NCBI GenBank assembly: GCA_964508135.1
Contig: CAZDSU010000008.1
Location: forward strand, 57,914-121,913
Length of the DNA stretch: 64,000 bases
Direction: 5' to 3'
From: UBA6168 sp964508135
Lineage (GTDB): Bacteria > Bacteroidota > Bacteroidia > Chitinophagales > Saprospiraceae
This document shows positions 17,646 to 27,112 of the stretch, one piece after another. Below the pieces are notes generated by a model. It was not told where the DNA came from and made no database searches. It was given only the letters and a program-made list of their open reading frames with translations. A program made the translations under genes and the position numbers. The first letter of the stretch is position 1. Each line of letters opens with the position of its first letter.

Positions 17646-18653
17646 ATGGCAACTGAAATTGGAACTGATATAATATTCGCTGCAAAGCTTTTGAGGGAAG
17701 GCCACCCCGTCGCCATCCCCACCGAAACCGTCTATGGCCTCGCCGCCAATGCCCTCGACCCCGACGCTGTCCTCAAAATCTTCAAGGCCAAAAACCGCCC
17801 GCACTTCAATCCGCTTATTTGCCACCTGCCGGACTGGGAAGTCGTTAAAAAATACGTGACAGAAATTCCTGCCGATGCAGCACTTTTGGCGCAAAAATTC
17901 ACTCCTGGCCCGCTGACGTTTTTACTCTCCAAATTGCCAATACCCCCAGATTCACAGTTCACAGTTCACAGTTCACAGTTCATCATCCCCGATTTGGTCA
18001 CTGCCGGCAGCCCAAAGGTCGCCGTGCGCATTCCAGCGCACCCGCTCACGAGGGCTTTGCTGGCGCAATTGGATTTCCCGTTGGCAGCGCCCAGCGCCAA
18101 CCCCTTCGGCTACGTCAGTCCGACCACGGCGCAGCATGTGCTGGAGGGACTGGACGGTAAAATCCCGTACATACTTGACGGTGGGCCTTGCGAGATTGGG
18201 CTGGAAAGCACCATCGTTGACTTTGACAATCAGCAAGTTATCGTCAGGCGGCAGGGTGGGGTAGCAGTGGAGGACATCGAGCGTGCATTAGGGAAAAAAG
18301 TGCTGGTGCAAACAGGTGTGGAGGAACACCCCGTGGCACCGGGGCAGCTGAAAAGCCACTACGCCACCGCAACGCCGCTTTACGTGGGTAGGACAGAGGA
18401 GCTTGCCGCCCATTTTGTCCACAAAAAAATAGGGGTGATTGCCTTCGGAAAAAACATGGACGCCGTTGATGCCAGCTACCGTTTTCAACTTTCAGTGGCC
18501 GCCAACTCCGACGAAGCCGCCAAAAATTTATTTTCAATCATGCGGGAGGCGGACACCTGTGGAGCGGAAGTAATTTTGACGGAATGGCTGCCGGAAATTG
18601 GCCTTGGCACTGCCATCAACGACCGGTTGCGACGTGCCCAACATGAAACATGA
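17646..18653 (+). CDS. tsaC: L-threonylcarbamoyladenylate synthase, Sua5 type
   Basis: This 335-residue protein makes threonylcarbamoyl-AMP from threonine, bicarbonate and ATP for the t6A37 modification of tRNAs. The YrdC domain shows AIPTETVYGLAANA, KNRPHFNPLICHL, FTPGPLTFLL and PSANPFGYVSPT. The C-terminal Sua5 domain follows at about 205-335. Between LLSKLPIP and IPDLVTAG there are about 13 extra residues (PPDSQFTVHSSQF) encoded by the tandem word TTCACAG at 17951-17983. The frame is kept, so the enzyme may still work with this loop. The stop lies 3 bases from the convergent methylmalonyl-CoA epimerase gene. Confidence 0.93.
   Translation: MATEIGTDIIFAAKLLREGHPVAIPTETVYGLAANALDPDAVLKIFKAKNRPHFNPLICHLPDWEVVKKYVTEIPADAALLAQKFTPGPLTFLLSKLPIPPDSQFTVHSSQFIIPDLVTAGSPKVAVRIPAHPLTRALLAQLDFPLAAPSANPFGYVSPTTAQHVLEGLDGKIPYILDGGPCEIGLESTIVDFDNQQVIVRRQGGVAVEDIERALGKKVLVQTGVEEHPVAPGQLKSHYATATPLYVGRTEELAAHFVHKKIGVIAFGKNMDAVDASYRFQLSVAANSDEAAKNLFSIMREADTCGAEVILTEWLPEIGLGTAINDRLRRAQHET
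17951..17983 (+). repeat. Tandem TTCACAG repeats inside Sua5 coding sequence
   Basis: Four perfect copies of the 7-base word TTCACAG plus TTCAT make 33 bases (11 codons), so the frame is preserved. The same word builds the intergenic hairpin at 10662-10803. Confidence 0.9.
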
Positions 18654-18656
18654 AAC

Positions 18657-19076
18657 CTATTTGGAACTTGAAACCGAAATTTCTTGGCACAATTCGACCA
18701 GCACTCCATTCGCTGATTTAGGATGGATGAAACAGATGAGTTTGTTGTCTGCACCAAGTTTCGGTTCCTTGTTCAGCAACGTAAATCCCTCATTTTCAAG
18801 TCGCAGCATTTCGGAACTAATGTCTTCCACCTCGAAGGCAATATGATGGATGCCCTCGCCCCGCTTCTCGATGAACTTGGCGATGGGGCTGTCCGGTGAG
18901 GTTGCTTCAAGTAGTTCGACTTTGGCTTCGCCAGTTTTGAAAAACGAAGTGACCACGTGTTCAGAGGCTACCTCCTCGATTTTATAGTGCGGCGAACCAA
19001 GTAGTTTTGCATACAGTTCGTTGGCGGTGGTGAGGTTTTTCACTGCGATTCCGATATGTTCCAGGTTTTTTACCAT
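18657..19076 (-). CDS. mce: Methylmalonyl-CoA epimerase
   Basis: The 139-residue protein is a glyoxalase-fold metalloenzyme that interconverts (R)- and (S)-methylmalonyl-CoA in propionate metabolism. The first metal site shows in LEHIGIAVKNL, the second in GIHHIAFEV. The segments AKVELLEATSPDSPIAKF and GVLVELCQ complete the family pattern. The length is typical. The gene stands alone and converges on the Sua5 gene. Confidence 0.93.
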   Translation of the reverse strand: MVKNLEHIGIAVKNLTTANELYAKLLGSPHYKIEEVASEHVVTSFFKTGEAKVELLEATSPDSPIAKFIEKRGEGIHHIAFEVEDISSEMLRLENEGFTLLNKEPKLGADNKLICFIHPKSANGVLVELCQEISVSSSK

Positions 19077-19217
19077 GCTGAATTATTTTGCCGGAAAGTT
19101 AGGCCAATTCGTTACAAAAAAATTTGAAACCATGCACATTTTCTTTTTGGAAAAAAGTGGTCTTTGACAGGGGCAGTGCCCCAAGAATATTTGTAGCACA
19201 ATGAACCAGAAAAGCTG

Positions 19218-19257
19218 GAGGTGCAGCGCACCGAAATCTTCCGGTGCGCTGCACCTC
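19218..19257. repeat. GC-rich inverted repeat in 19077-19435 gap
   Basis: A perfect 16-bp inverted repeat (19218-19233/19242-19257, arm GAGGTGCAGCGCACCG) encloses an 8-base loop. A third, partial copy of the right arm (CCGGTGCGCTGCA) follows near 19292-19304. The remaining part of this 359-base gap shows no gene; the short open frame at 19083-19265 has no coding features. Confidence 0.75.
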
Positions 19258-19355
19258 TCAAGCACTTGTACTACTTATTGGCTACAATTATTCCGGTGCG
19301 CTGCATCTGTTATTTCTTGATTGCTTCCAACAAGAATATGTGTATAGTTTCAAGA

Positions 19356-19388
19356 CAAAAAAAAGCAGGTGAACGAAGTCACCTGCTG
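19356..19388 (-). terminator. Terminator of the TonB-dependent receptor gene
   Basis: On the minus strand, a 9-bp stem (AGCAGGTGA/TCACCTGCT) with a 6-base loop is followed by a run of T, 48 bases past the stop codon. Confidence 0.75.
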
Positions 19389-19435
19389 GAATTAGCTTAA
19401 AAAAACTGAATGGTAATTGTGACAATACGAAAGAA

Positions 19436-21886
19436 TCAGTTCTTGATTCTGTTTTTCTCGTCCTCTAAGCCAGTGCTGCGTTTGCGAGCGTCTTTCACCT
19501 GCTCGTTTCCGAAGTTGTAGGAGAAGCTGGCCCGGAAGCGGCGACTGTCGCCACGTCCGTGGACGGTCATGAAGAGGTCGCCGAAATTGCTCTCGCCGCT
19601 CCATTTTTGGGAGTAAAAAATGTCGTTGACCGACAGCTTCAGGTTGGCCTTTCCTTTCAGCAGTTTCTTTGAAATGCCAGCGTCCACGGCCCACATCTGC
19701 TCCATTTTGAAGGTGCCGCCCCAGATGGAAGGGGAGCTGTACCAGCCTGATACCTCGATATTGATGTCCTTCGGTAGGGTAAACGTATGCTGCATGTAAC
19801 CGTTGAAGGCATGGATTTTAGCATCCACGATTTTGCCCTCACCCAAGTCGGCGTTGATGTCCGTGCGGTAGCCACTCAGGTTCACATAGCCGTTCCACCA
19901 CTTGGTGATGGGCATGGGGGAGCCGATGTTTAGGCTGTAATTGTTTTGCTCCGCAAGGTTTTTCCAGGTAATGAAAGCGGCGTTTGGGTTTACTTCCGAT
20001 ACGTCCACAATCCGCTCGATGAGGTCGGATGTGTGGCTAAAGCTCAACGAAGTGTTCACCATTTGCATAAAAGTATGGCTGAACTGGATGTTGTTCGAGT
20101 ATTGCGGGCGGATGAACGGGTTGCCTTTTTGGAACGTCAGCTCGTCGAGGCGGTACTCGAACGGGTTGAGGTCTTGGTAGTTCGGCCTGTCCAAGCGGCG
20201 GCTGAAATTGAGTTGCAAGCTGTGCTTCTCGTTCGCTGTGTAGGTCACGCCGCCGGACGGGAAGAGGTTGAAATAGTCTCGCTTCACGTTCTCGTCGTTC
20301 ACTTCTTTCAGTGCCTTGAGGTCACCTTCCGAATTGGTCTGCTCGGCACGGAGGCCAAGTTGCATGCCCCATTTGCCAAACTGTCGGGAGTACGTGGTGT
20401 AGGCTGCGTTCACGTTTTCGGTGTAGGTATAAAAATTGGTCCGGTCCACGTCCACCACATCCTCGCCTTCCACCACGTTGAAGAAGTTGAAATCGTTGTC
20501 CGTTTTCACGTAGGCCAGCTTGATGCCTGCCCCAAATTGACCCTTCAGCAGCGGCCGTTCGTGGTCAATTTTTACCGTGTAAATGTCAATGTTCGTCGGA
20601 GACAACATGTGGTAATTGCGCTCAGAACGCACCGCATTTTCATCGGAGCCATCGCCTTCCAGATACCGGTTGGGCTGCACTTGGCTGTTTTCGTTTTTGA
20701 AAAAGCCATAGTCGGCGTCGAAGTTCCAGATTTTGCCCTTTGCGTCGTCAAAGCGGTAGTTGAGGTTGAAATTGTAATTTCTGCGCTTCCCATCCGTGTT
20801 TGTCGAGGAGATTAAAGTGCTGTCAGGCTGGCTGCTGCCAATGGCGCTGATGGGCGTGCGGATATGACCCCGGTCGTCGTAGCTGTTTTCGTAGCCGTTC
20901 ACGAGGAATCCAATCGTGTTTTTGTCGTTGAGGAAAAGATCGTTGCCAAGCTTGAAGTTGTTGGACTGCCAATGGTTGTCGTTGCGGCCTTTTTGGTCGA
21001 GGCTCGCCCCGTTTTGTTCCCGGTAGAAGTCCATGATTTCGAGCCACTCGCCATCGTTGAAGCTGTAGCTACCGAAGGTGTTCATCAGCTTGTTGCGGTA
21101 GTTGCCGCTCACCGAGCCTTCGTAATTGCGCCGCTTGCCTACACCGTAGCCGAGGTTCACGTTTCCGTTGCTGCCAAGGCGCTTGTCCTTTTTCATTCGG
21201 ATGTTGATGATGCCGGCATTGCCCTCCGCATCCCACCGAGCGCTGGGGTTTGTGATGATCTCGATGGTGGCGATGTCCGTGCTTTGGATGGTTTTCAGGT
21301 AGGCGGCCAGGTCGTTTGCGGAGAGTTGGCTCGGTTTGCCGTCAATATAAACCCGCACCCCGCCCTTGCCGCTCATGATGATGTTGTCGTTGTTGTCCAC
21401 CACCACGCCGGGGGATTTGCGGAGCAGTTCCATGGCGTTGTTGCCAGTGGCATTGATGCTGCCTTCCACGTTGAAAACGGTCTTGTCAGGATGGACTTCC
21501 ACGAGCGGTTTTTTGCTTGTGACGGTGACTTCGGTGAGTTCGACCCCCTTTGTTGTCATTATTATTGCTGGCAATTTCAGGTTTTGGCTTGTGGCCAAGT
21601 CGAAGGCTACCGAATTGTAGTCTGAAAGCCCAACGAAGCTCACGTTTAGCCAATACCGGCCAGGGCTTATGTTCTGCAATTCAAACATGCCGTCATCGGC
21701 AGTGTACTCAGCCTTGACGAGGGTGCTGTCTTTGGCTGAATAAAGCAGCACGTTGGCGAAGCTGACTGGTTGGTTGTCGTTGCCAAGCACTATGCCGGTA
21801 ATTATCCCGGTTTCTTTGTTGGCAAATGTGGTTGATGTTAGTGCAAAAGACAGGATTAGGACCAAGAGTCCAGTGTACTTTTTCAT
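19436..21886 (-). CDS. TonB-dependent receptor, outer-membrane beta-barrel family
   Basis: The 816-residue protein starts with a signal peptide (MKKYTGLLVLILSF..., about 1-24). A carboxypeptidase-regulatory-like domain (GIVLGNDNQPVSFANVLLY, about 28-105) is followed by a plug domain with NAMELLRKSPGVVVD and VRVYIDGKPSQL. A long beta-barrel contains PNYQDLNPFEYRLD and LNFSRRLDRP. This is the OMP_b-brl_3 type common in Bacteroidota, of unknown substrate. It ends in a charged tail (RKRSTGLEDEKNRIKN) instead of an aromatic residue, which is usual for this subgroup. I chose the ATG at 21886 because the signal peptide begins there. Confidence 0.9.
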   Translation of the reverse strand: MKKYTGLLVLILSFALTSTTFANKETGIITGIVLGNDNQPVSFANVLLYSAKDSTLVKAEYTADDGMFELQNISPGRYWLNVSFVGLSDYNSVAFDLATSQNLKLPAIIMTTKGVELTEVTVTSKKPLVEVHPDKTVFNVEGSINATGNNAMELLRKSPGVVVDNNDNIIMSGKGGVRVYIDGKPSQLSANDLAAYLKTIQSTDIATIEIITNPSARWDAEGNAGIINIRMKKDKRLGSNGNVNLGYGVGKRRNYEGSVSGNYRNKLMNTFGSYSFNDGEWLEIMDFYREQNGASLDQKGRNDNHWQSNNFKLGNDLFLNDKNTIGFLVNGYENSYDDRGHIRTPISAIGSSQPDSTLISSTNTDGKRRNYNFNLNYRFDDAKGKIWNFDADYGFFKNENSQVQPNRYLEGDGSDENAVRSERNYHMLSPTNIDIYTVKIDHERPLLKGQFGAGIKLAYVKTDNDFNFFNVVEGEDVVDVDRTNFYTYTENVNAAYTTYSRQFGKWGMQLGLRAEQTNSEGDLKALKEVNDENVKRDYFNLFPSGGVTYTANEKHSLQLNFSRRLDRPNYQDLNPFEYRLDELTFQKGNPFIRPQYSNNIQFSHTFMQMVNTSLSFSHTSDLIERIVDVSEVNPNAAFITWKNLAEQNNYSLNIGSPMPITKWWNGYVNLSGYRTDINADLGEGKIVDAKIHAFNGYMQHTFTLPKDINIEVSGWYSSPSIWGGTFKMEQMWAVDAGISKKLLKGKANLKLSVNDIFYSQKWSGESNFGDLFMTVHGRGDSRRFRASFSYNFGNEQVKDARKRSTGLEDEKNRIKN

Positions 21887-22137
21887 TGTCAGGTGATTTG
21901 ATTTAAGTGTCGCTAAATGGTTGATGGTCAAATGGTTATCAGGCCATTTGGCGGCAAGCCAGTTAGCATTTTTACAGTCGGTGAATAATAAAATTTCTTA
22001 AATTAAGATGATGCCGCAAAGGTGGGTTTACCCTCAGGCCAACGCTTCATTTTTTCGATGAAAATCCGTTTTTTTAAGTGTAAAGGCGGGTATCGAGGTG
22101 AATCGGCTCGAAATCCAGGCAAAAAAATTGAGAGGTA

Positions 22138-23199
22138 TCAGCCTTTTTTCACCTTGGCCAACATTTCGTTTTCTACACGGCCCCTGTCTTCTATCAGCTT
22201 AAAAAATTCCTTTAGGTAGTCTTTCATTTCGCTTCGGTAGACAATATCCAGTTCATAAAAGTCATCGATCGTGTTGAGCAGCTCGCCTTTTTTGGACTTG
22301 AAGTAACTAAAAATGTCTTTAAGTTCCTCGTAGCTCGTAGCATTGCCCAAAAACACCCGGTCGAGCACCGTTCGTTGGCCCAATGCGGCATTGGCTCTGG
22401 CGTAGGGCGCTGCCACTATGCCAGAATAGTCAAAATCATAAGGCACCGGAATCACTGGTCCATTTTCAAGTCGAATCAATTCTGTATTGCGGGACATCAA
22501 ATAACTCCAGTCGGCGTTGCCGATCATGTAATTAAAAACAGAGGCGATTTTTTCTTGATAACTGTGCATAGAATCTATCTGAATGATTTGATTCACCATC
22601 GTGCTGCAATGGTTGCGATGTGCCAAGCATTCGGAGTCCTCGATAACTATGCCCGGATGGGTGCTTTTCTTGAACGAGTCGCCTTGGTTTTTATAAGTAA
22701 CCCTTACCAAGTTCGCTTTAAAACTATACGGTGTGAGCACATTGAAAAGTTGGTAGCATAAATATTCACGCATGATATTTACCTCACTTCGCTCGTTGTC
22801 CAAACAATGCGTCACCAGCTTGAATTCGTTGAAAGTCTCCAGCCCAATTGAATCGAGGTTGTTTTTGTTGAACTTTAGCTTGAGCGGTGGGAAGTCGCAC
22901 ATCATCCGTCTTGATTTGCCCCGGGAGCGCAGCTTGACCTGAAGTTTGGTGCTGTTCTTACGGCTATGTTTCACCTCGAAAATCCCGCTCTCATATTCTT
23001 TGTTGCGAATATTGGCCTTGATGGAATCAAAATTGGCGGTAATGGTCAAATCCGTGCGGTCATTGGGCTTGAAGAGGTCGAAGAGCGCTTTCTTACTTTC
23101 TGTCGTGGGATCTGGAGCCGCTTGGCAAAATGCACTCAAAGGCGCCGTTAGGAACAACCCCCAAACGCATAAAAAGCTAATTGTCAATAAGTTTTTCAT
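22138..23199 (-). CDS. Secreted CotH/HipA-like kinase-fold protein (putative)
   Basis: The 353-residue product has a signal peptide ending near FCQA (about residue 27). The body resembles CotH-type atypical kinases. It contains KLRSRGKSRR near the N-terminal lobe, a VFNYMIGNADWS block with Asp near residue 230, an N about six residues later, and PVPYDFDYSG near 250-259, whose DFD could bind metal. CotH kinases phosphorylate secreted proteins. Here the fold is inferred from motif order and not from close similarity. It is on the same strand as the BatA/VWA gene upstream, separated by 238 bases, so cotranscription is uncertain. Confidence 0.5.
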   Translation of the reverse strand: MKNLLTISFLCVWGLFLTAPLSAFCQAAPDPTTESKKALFDLFKPNDRTDLTITANFDSIKANIRNKEYESGIFEVKHSRKNSTKLQVKLRSRGKSRRMMCDFPPLKLKFNKNNLDSIGLETFNEFKLVTHCLDNERSEVNIMREYLCYQLFNVLTPYSFKANLVRVTYKNQGDSFKKSTHPGIVIEDSECLAHRNHCSTMVNQIIQIDSMHSYQEKIASVFNYMIGNADWSYLMSRNTELIRLENGPVIPVPYDFDYSGIVAAPYARANAALGQRTVLDRVFLGNATSYEELKDIFSYFKSKKGELLNTIDDFYELDIVYRSEMKDYLKEFFKLIEDRGRVENEMLAKVKKG

Positions 23200-23437
23200 G
23201 ATTACCGTCATTTCAAATTGGTAGTTAGGCTACAATTAACCCAAGGTAAACTGGGTACTTGAAGTGCAAGTAAAGGTAGTTTTTTTACAAATTTCAAAGA
23301 CCAAATCTTTGAGTTTGAAATGCAGGCCGGTAAATAAGTTGGAGGGCGCTATTCCAAATCAGGATTGAAATAGCGACGGTGTAATTCTCGGAATTGTTAC
23401 ACCAGTCCTGAATGATTTATGCTTGAAGTGCAAACCG

Positions 23438-25489
23438 CTAAACTTTCCAAAATCGCAGTAGCAGCACCTCCACTGCCAAGGCAAGCAATGCGATAATTAT
23501 GCACCATTTCCAAAGCACAATGCCCTTGCTTCGGTCGCTGACCAACTCTTCCAAGCTTGCCGATGCGTTGCCAGTCAGCACACTGATGTTGTTCCCCGCC
23601 TTTTCGCTGAGTGCTGATTCCGAAAGATAACTTAGGTCGGACTCCCTGCGGTCGTAATTGAAGGCAAATTTTGACAAAGTTGAGTCGGCGTTTAGGAACA
23701 AATCATAATACCCAGCTTCGAAAATTTGGTTTTGCAGCCCGATAAAAACCTTGGACGCCACGATGCGCTGTTGTGGAATGAACTCTTCCGACACTTGGTC
23801 GCCTTCCTTATTGCCACCTTTCATTTTGTAAACGCTCTCGCCGCCCTTCACCAGGTTGTCCGTCTCAATGGTTTCGTCACGCCCGATGGTGTAGGCGATG
23901 GGGCGCTTTCGGGCACTCGAAATGGCCATTTTATAAAGCATTGGGATGAAAATCTCTCCACTGTTTGCCAAGTTGTTCACGTCGGTGTTCAACGGCGCTG
24001 CGCAGAGGTAGAGGATGCCTTGACCACTTTTAAACTTGCCAAGAAAAGTGCTCCCATCCCGATAGGTCAGCAGTTTTTCCTCGCCCCGGCTGGCCATGGT
24101 GCTCAATTTGAAATTGCCCTTGGTGACTGGCAGTTTCAGGTTGGCTGACTTGTTTTCAAACACGTCCTTGAACACAAACTCTTCCGTGTTCACATCGGCC
24201 ACGTTGCGTTCCGTTTGCTCGAAAGCTTGCAGTTCGTTGGCGGGGATGGACGACAGGAAAGCGTTGTAGGCTGCCGTATTGGTAGTAGCCGAAGGGAAAA
24301 CGAGCACGTTTCCGCCGTTGCTGACGTACTGTCGCAGCTCTTGCGCCAGGCCGCTTGAGACGCTGTTCACGCCGTTGACCACGATCAACTGGTACTCCGG
24401 GAATTTGGAGTAGGTGATTTGGCTGACCGGCTGGTTGTTTACCTTAAAATAACTGATGCCCTTGAACGCAGCTTCGAGGTAAGGGCTTGGCGTCAATTCG
24501 TTGATTACCAGCACGTTGATTACTTCGGCCACATTGTAGGTGAAAAAATAATGGTCGTCGAACTGCACGGGGTAGTCCGTCAGCGCCAGCTCGGCCTCGT
24601 GCCAACCCGGCTTTTGAATGGTCACCACCACCGTGTCCAGCACCGAAGAACTGCCCGGTATGTTCATCTCGCCAACGGGCTTCGATTCGCCGTCGTACTT
24701 CACCGTAAGGCGAACGTTTTCAGCGGCTTCACTGCTCCAGTTTTTCACCTTGACAATCAGCGAATTGGGCTGACTGAGCATCTGAACCGGTGCCTCAAAC
24801 CAAGCGCTGTCAATGCTCACGTTCTTCTCCTGCACTGCCTGGAGCGGCACTAGGTTGACGGACAGCAGCGTGTCCTTGAAGTTGTCGAGGTCGGCAATGT
24901 TTTTTTGAAAATCAGAAATGACATAGCTCACTTTGTTGATGCCCTTGCCGCTGCCGAGCGCTTGCTTTTGCCTTGCCAGCACTTGTGACACCGTCCTTAC
25001 CGCTGGAGAAACCTTGATTTCCTCCACCAATCCGATGGCCTCCTCCTTGCTCACCAGCCGCTGGTGTTTGCCCTCAAAATCGTTCGTCAACACCTGGAAC
25101 CTGTCTTCCACGGCGTAGGCCGAAATGATTTCCTTTGCCCGTTTTTTTGCCTTCTCCATCAGCGGTGCATCTTCGCTTAAAGCGCTCATGCTGAACGAGT
25201 TGTCCACAAAAATGCTCACGGAGTTTTCACCTTGCTTTACCTCCACATCCTGCGGGATGAACGGCTGTGCAAACGCAAAAACCAGCATCGCCACGGCAAG
25301 GCAGCGGGCCAGCAGCACGAGCAGGTTGCGGAGCTTTCGACGGGAACTTGTCTCGTCCTTCACTTCCTTCAAAAAACGGACGTTGGTGAAATACACCTTT
25401 TTGAACCGCCTGAAATAAAACAAGTGGATGATGATGGGGATGGCCAATGCGACCAAAGCGAAGAGAAAACCAGGATATAAAAATTGCAT
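23438..25489 (-). CDS. BatA-domain/VWA membrane protein
   Basis: The 683-residue protein begins with the BatA N-terminal domain: a membrane span (LYPGFLFALVALAIPIIIHLF), the FRRFKKVYFTNVRFLKEV segment, and a second span (LVLLARCLAVAMLVFAFA). A von Willebrand factor A region follows with the metal site VDNSFSMS near 93-100. A long periplasmic part and a last membrane span (IVLWKWCIIIALLALAVEVLLL) near the C-terminus complete it. Related Bat proteins associate with MoxR ATPases and with aerotolerance, but no MoxR or other Bat gene lies here. The role is therefore unknown. Confidence 0.85.
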   Translation of the reverse strand: MQFLYPGFLFALVALAIPIIIHLFYFRRFKKVYFTNVRFLKEVKDETSSRRKLRNLLVLLARCLAVAMLVFAFAQPFIPQDVEVKQGENSVSIFVDNSFSMSALSEDAPLMEKAKKRAKEIISAYAVEDRFQVLTNDFEGKHQRLVSKEEAIGLVEEIKVSPAVRTVSQVLARQKQALGSGKGINKVSYVISDFQKNIADLDNFKDTLLSVNLVPLQAVQEKNVSIDSAWFEAPVQMLSQPNSLIVKVKNWSSEAAENVRLTVKYDGESKPVGEMNIPGSSSVLDTVVVTIQKPGWHEAELALTDYPVQFDDHYFFTYNVAEVINVLVINELTPSPYLEAAFKGISYFKVNNQPVSQITYSKFPEYQLIVVNGVNSVSSGLAQELRQYVSNGGNVLVFPSATTNTAAYNAFLSSIPANELQAFEQTERNVADVNTEEFVFKDVFENKSANLKLPVTKGNFKLSTMASRGEEKLLTYRDGSTFLGKFKSGQGILYLCAAPLNTDVNNLANSGEIFIPMLYKMAISSARKRPIAYTIGRDETIETDNLVKGGESVYKMKGGNKEGDQVSEEFIPQQRIVASKVFIGLQNQIFEAGYYDLFLNADSTLSKFAFNYDRRESDLSYLSESALSEKAGNNISVLTGNASASLEELVSDRSKGIVLWKWCIIIALLALAVEVLLLRFWKV

Positions 25490-25677
25490 GTCGGATGTTT
25501 GATTCAGTGCCCAATTGCGGCAACAGCATGTACGCTTTAAACCCCAAATTGTTGTGTCAAATTCAGGTTTCCGTTGTCATCGGGGTTTTGTGAAAATTCA
25601 AGCCACGAAGTTATTGCTATCATTCCAGAATTGTTAATTTGGCGTGTCATTCGTTCCAAACACTCAAATCCTTGTTT

Positions 25678-26163
25678 ATGAAAAAGCACCACTACCTTTT
25701 GCTGGCATCAGCCATCTTTTTGTGTACCCAGTGCACGCCCGCCAAAGTGCTGCGTAGGGCTGATGCAAACAAGGAGACCATTCGCCTCTGGTACGAAGAA
25801 GGATGGAACAAGGGCCAAAACGAAATGTTGATTCCCCAGGTCTTTCATCCAATGTGGAGCGATGGCAACCCTATCCGCCCTGAATCGGAAGGGTTGGAAG
25901 GGATGTACGAATTGGTGAAGTTTTACAAGGAAGCATTTCCTGACGCACATTTCACCATTACCCATCTTTTTGCGGATGAAACACATGCGGCGGTTCGTTA
26001 CGAGGTTAATGCCACGCATAAAGGGGACGCTTTCGGTATACCGGCTACGGGCAAGAAATTCACCTCCACAGGCGTGGTCATCTATGAAATGAAGGACGGG
26101 AAAATTTTCCGCTCTTGGCAGGAACTGGATTTGATGGGAATCGTCAATCAGCTAAAGGACTGA
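25678..26163 (+). CDS. SnoaL-like (NTF2-fold) lipoprotein
   Basis: The 161-residue protein has a signal peptide and a lipobox (LCTQC, Cys at about 17). The remainder matches the SnoaL/ester-cyclase-like NTF2 fold: IRLWYEEGWNKGQ, EGMYELVKFYKEAFPDAHF, FGIPATGKKFTSTGVVIYEM and GKIFRSWQELD. Proteins of this fold range from polyketide cyclases to proteins of unknown function. With no polyketide genes nearby the substrate is unknown. The ATG at 25678 gives the signal peptide. TTAATTTG at 25634-25641 is a one-mismatch -7 candidate. Confidence 0.8.
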   Translation: MKKHHYLLLASAIFLCTQCTPAKVLRRADANKETIRLWYEEGWNKGQNEMLIPQVFHPMWSDGNPIRPESEGLEGMYELVKFYKEAFPDAHFTITHLFADETHAAVRYEVNATHKGDAFGIPATGKKFTSTGVVIYEMKDGKIFRSWQELDLMGIVNQLKD

Positions 26164-26165
26164 AC

Positions 26166-26945
26166 TCAATACCTGTTTTCGGCGAAAAATGCCCGCCAGA
26201 CGATTTGCACATGTGCAAACAGGTTCGGCCAAAACCCGTAGTGTTTTTTCAAAATCTCGTACCTGTCCCTGAGCGACTGGCGGTGGCGCTGCTTGGAAAT
26301 GCCGCCCGTCAGGTAGTTTGCCAAAACCAGTTTCGTGTTCACGGTATGCCTGCTTTTTTTGAGCACCTCAATCACCCAGTCAATATCGGCGGCGAGGTTT
26401 CCTTCCATGAAGTTTGGAGAGATGGCCCTTCGGGCAATGAAAGCCTGGTGGCAAACGACCATGCCCATCCGCATGCTTTCCCAGATCAATTTTTTAGGCA
26501 GTTTTTGGGTCGTCAGCTTGGAGCGGGTGCCGAGCGGGTGTCTCGTGAAGGTCACGAGCATCGTTTCCCCAAAAAAAACATCGGTTTCCGGGGTGCGTTG
26601 CATCATCATTTTCTCCACGGTTTGAGCCTCCGGCAATTCGTCCCCAGCATTGAGGAACCAAACGAAGTCGCCGGTGGCCATGCGCAAGCCCTTGCTCATG
26701 GCGTCGTAAAGCCCCTTGTCTGGTTCGCTCACCCACTTGAAAATCTTGGCATTCAGCAGTTTTTCGTTAGCGGCTTCCACCAATTTTATGGTTGTGGCTG
26801 TATGGTCGGTAGAGCCGCCATCCACGATGATGTACTCGATATGCGGGTAGGTTTGCGCAAGCACGCTCCGAGCCGTACCGCTCAGGTAGTAGGCCCCGTT
26901 GAAGACGACCGTGATGATGCTGAGAACTGGCGGACGTGCTATCAT
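26166..26945 (-). CDS. Family 2 glycosyltransferase
   Basis: The 259-residue protein is a GT-A fold transferase. It shows the N-terminal LSIITVVFNGAYYL, the nucleotide-binding IIVDGGSTDHT, EPDKGLYDAMSKGL and the DXD-like NAGDEL near residues 95-100. Enzymes of this WcaA-like type add sugars to surface polysaccharide precursors on the cytosolic side. There is no membrane span. Its stop is 2 bases from that of the convergent SnoaL-like gene, and no other glycan gene is next to it. Confidence 0.9.
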   Translation of the reverse strand: MIARPPVLSIITVVFNGAYYLSGTARSVLAQTYPHIEYIIVDGGSTDHTATTIKLVEAANEKLLNAKIFKWVSEPDKGLYDAMSKGLRMATGDFVWFLNAGDELPEAQTVEKMMMQRTPETDVFFGETMLVTFTRHPLGTRSKLTTQKLPKKLIWESMRMGMVVCHQAFIARRAISPNFMEGNLAADIDWVIEVLKKSRHTVNTKLVLANYLTGGISKQRHRQSLRDRYEILKKHYGFWPNLFAHVQIVWRAFFAENRY

Positions 26946-27037
26946 ATTGGCAAAGGTAATTGGATTCTGCCGGATCAGGAAAACATCGGTTTGTGGCAGT
27001 AGGGCTTTCCTAAATTAATAGTTTGACGTGAAAGCGC

Positions 27038-27112
27038 AGGGGGCTTGGGGGCGGCGCAGCCGCCCCCAAGACGCCCAGCCCCGAAGCGCCGACGAAGGCG
27101 TCGATGAGTGGC
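27038..27112 (+). repeat. GC-rich double stem-loop repeat, copy 2
   Basis: The first stem reads CTTGGGGGCGGC...GCCGCCCCCAAG. The second stem is diverged (GCGCCGACGAAGGCGTC). It lies in the 444-base gap before the SusC gene. The rest of the gap is AT-rich and holds the promoter candidate at 27291. Confidence 0.7.
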
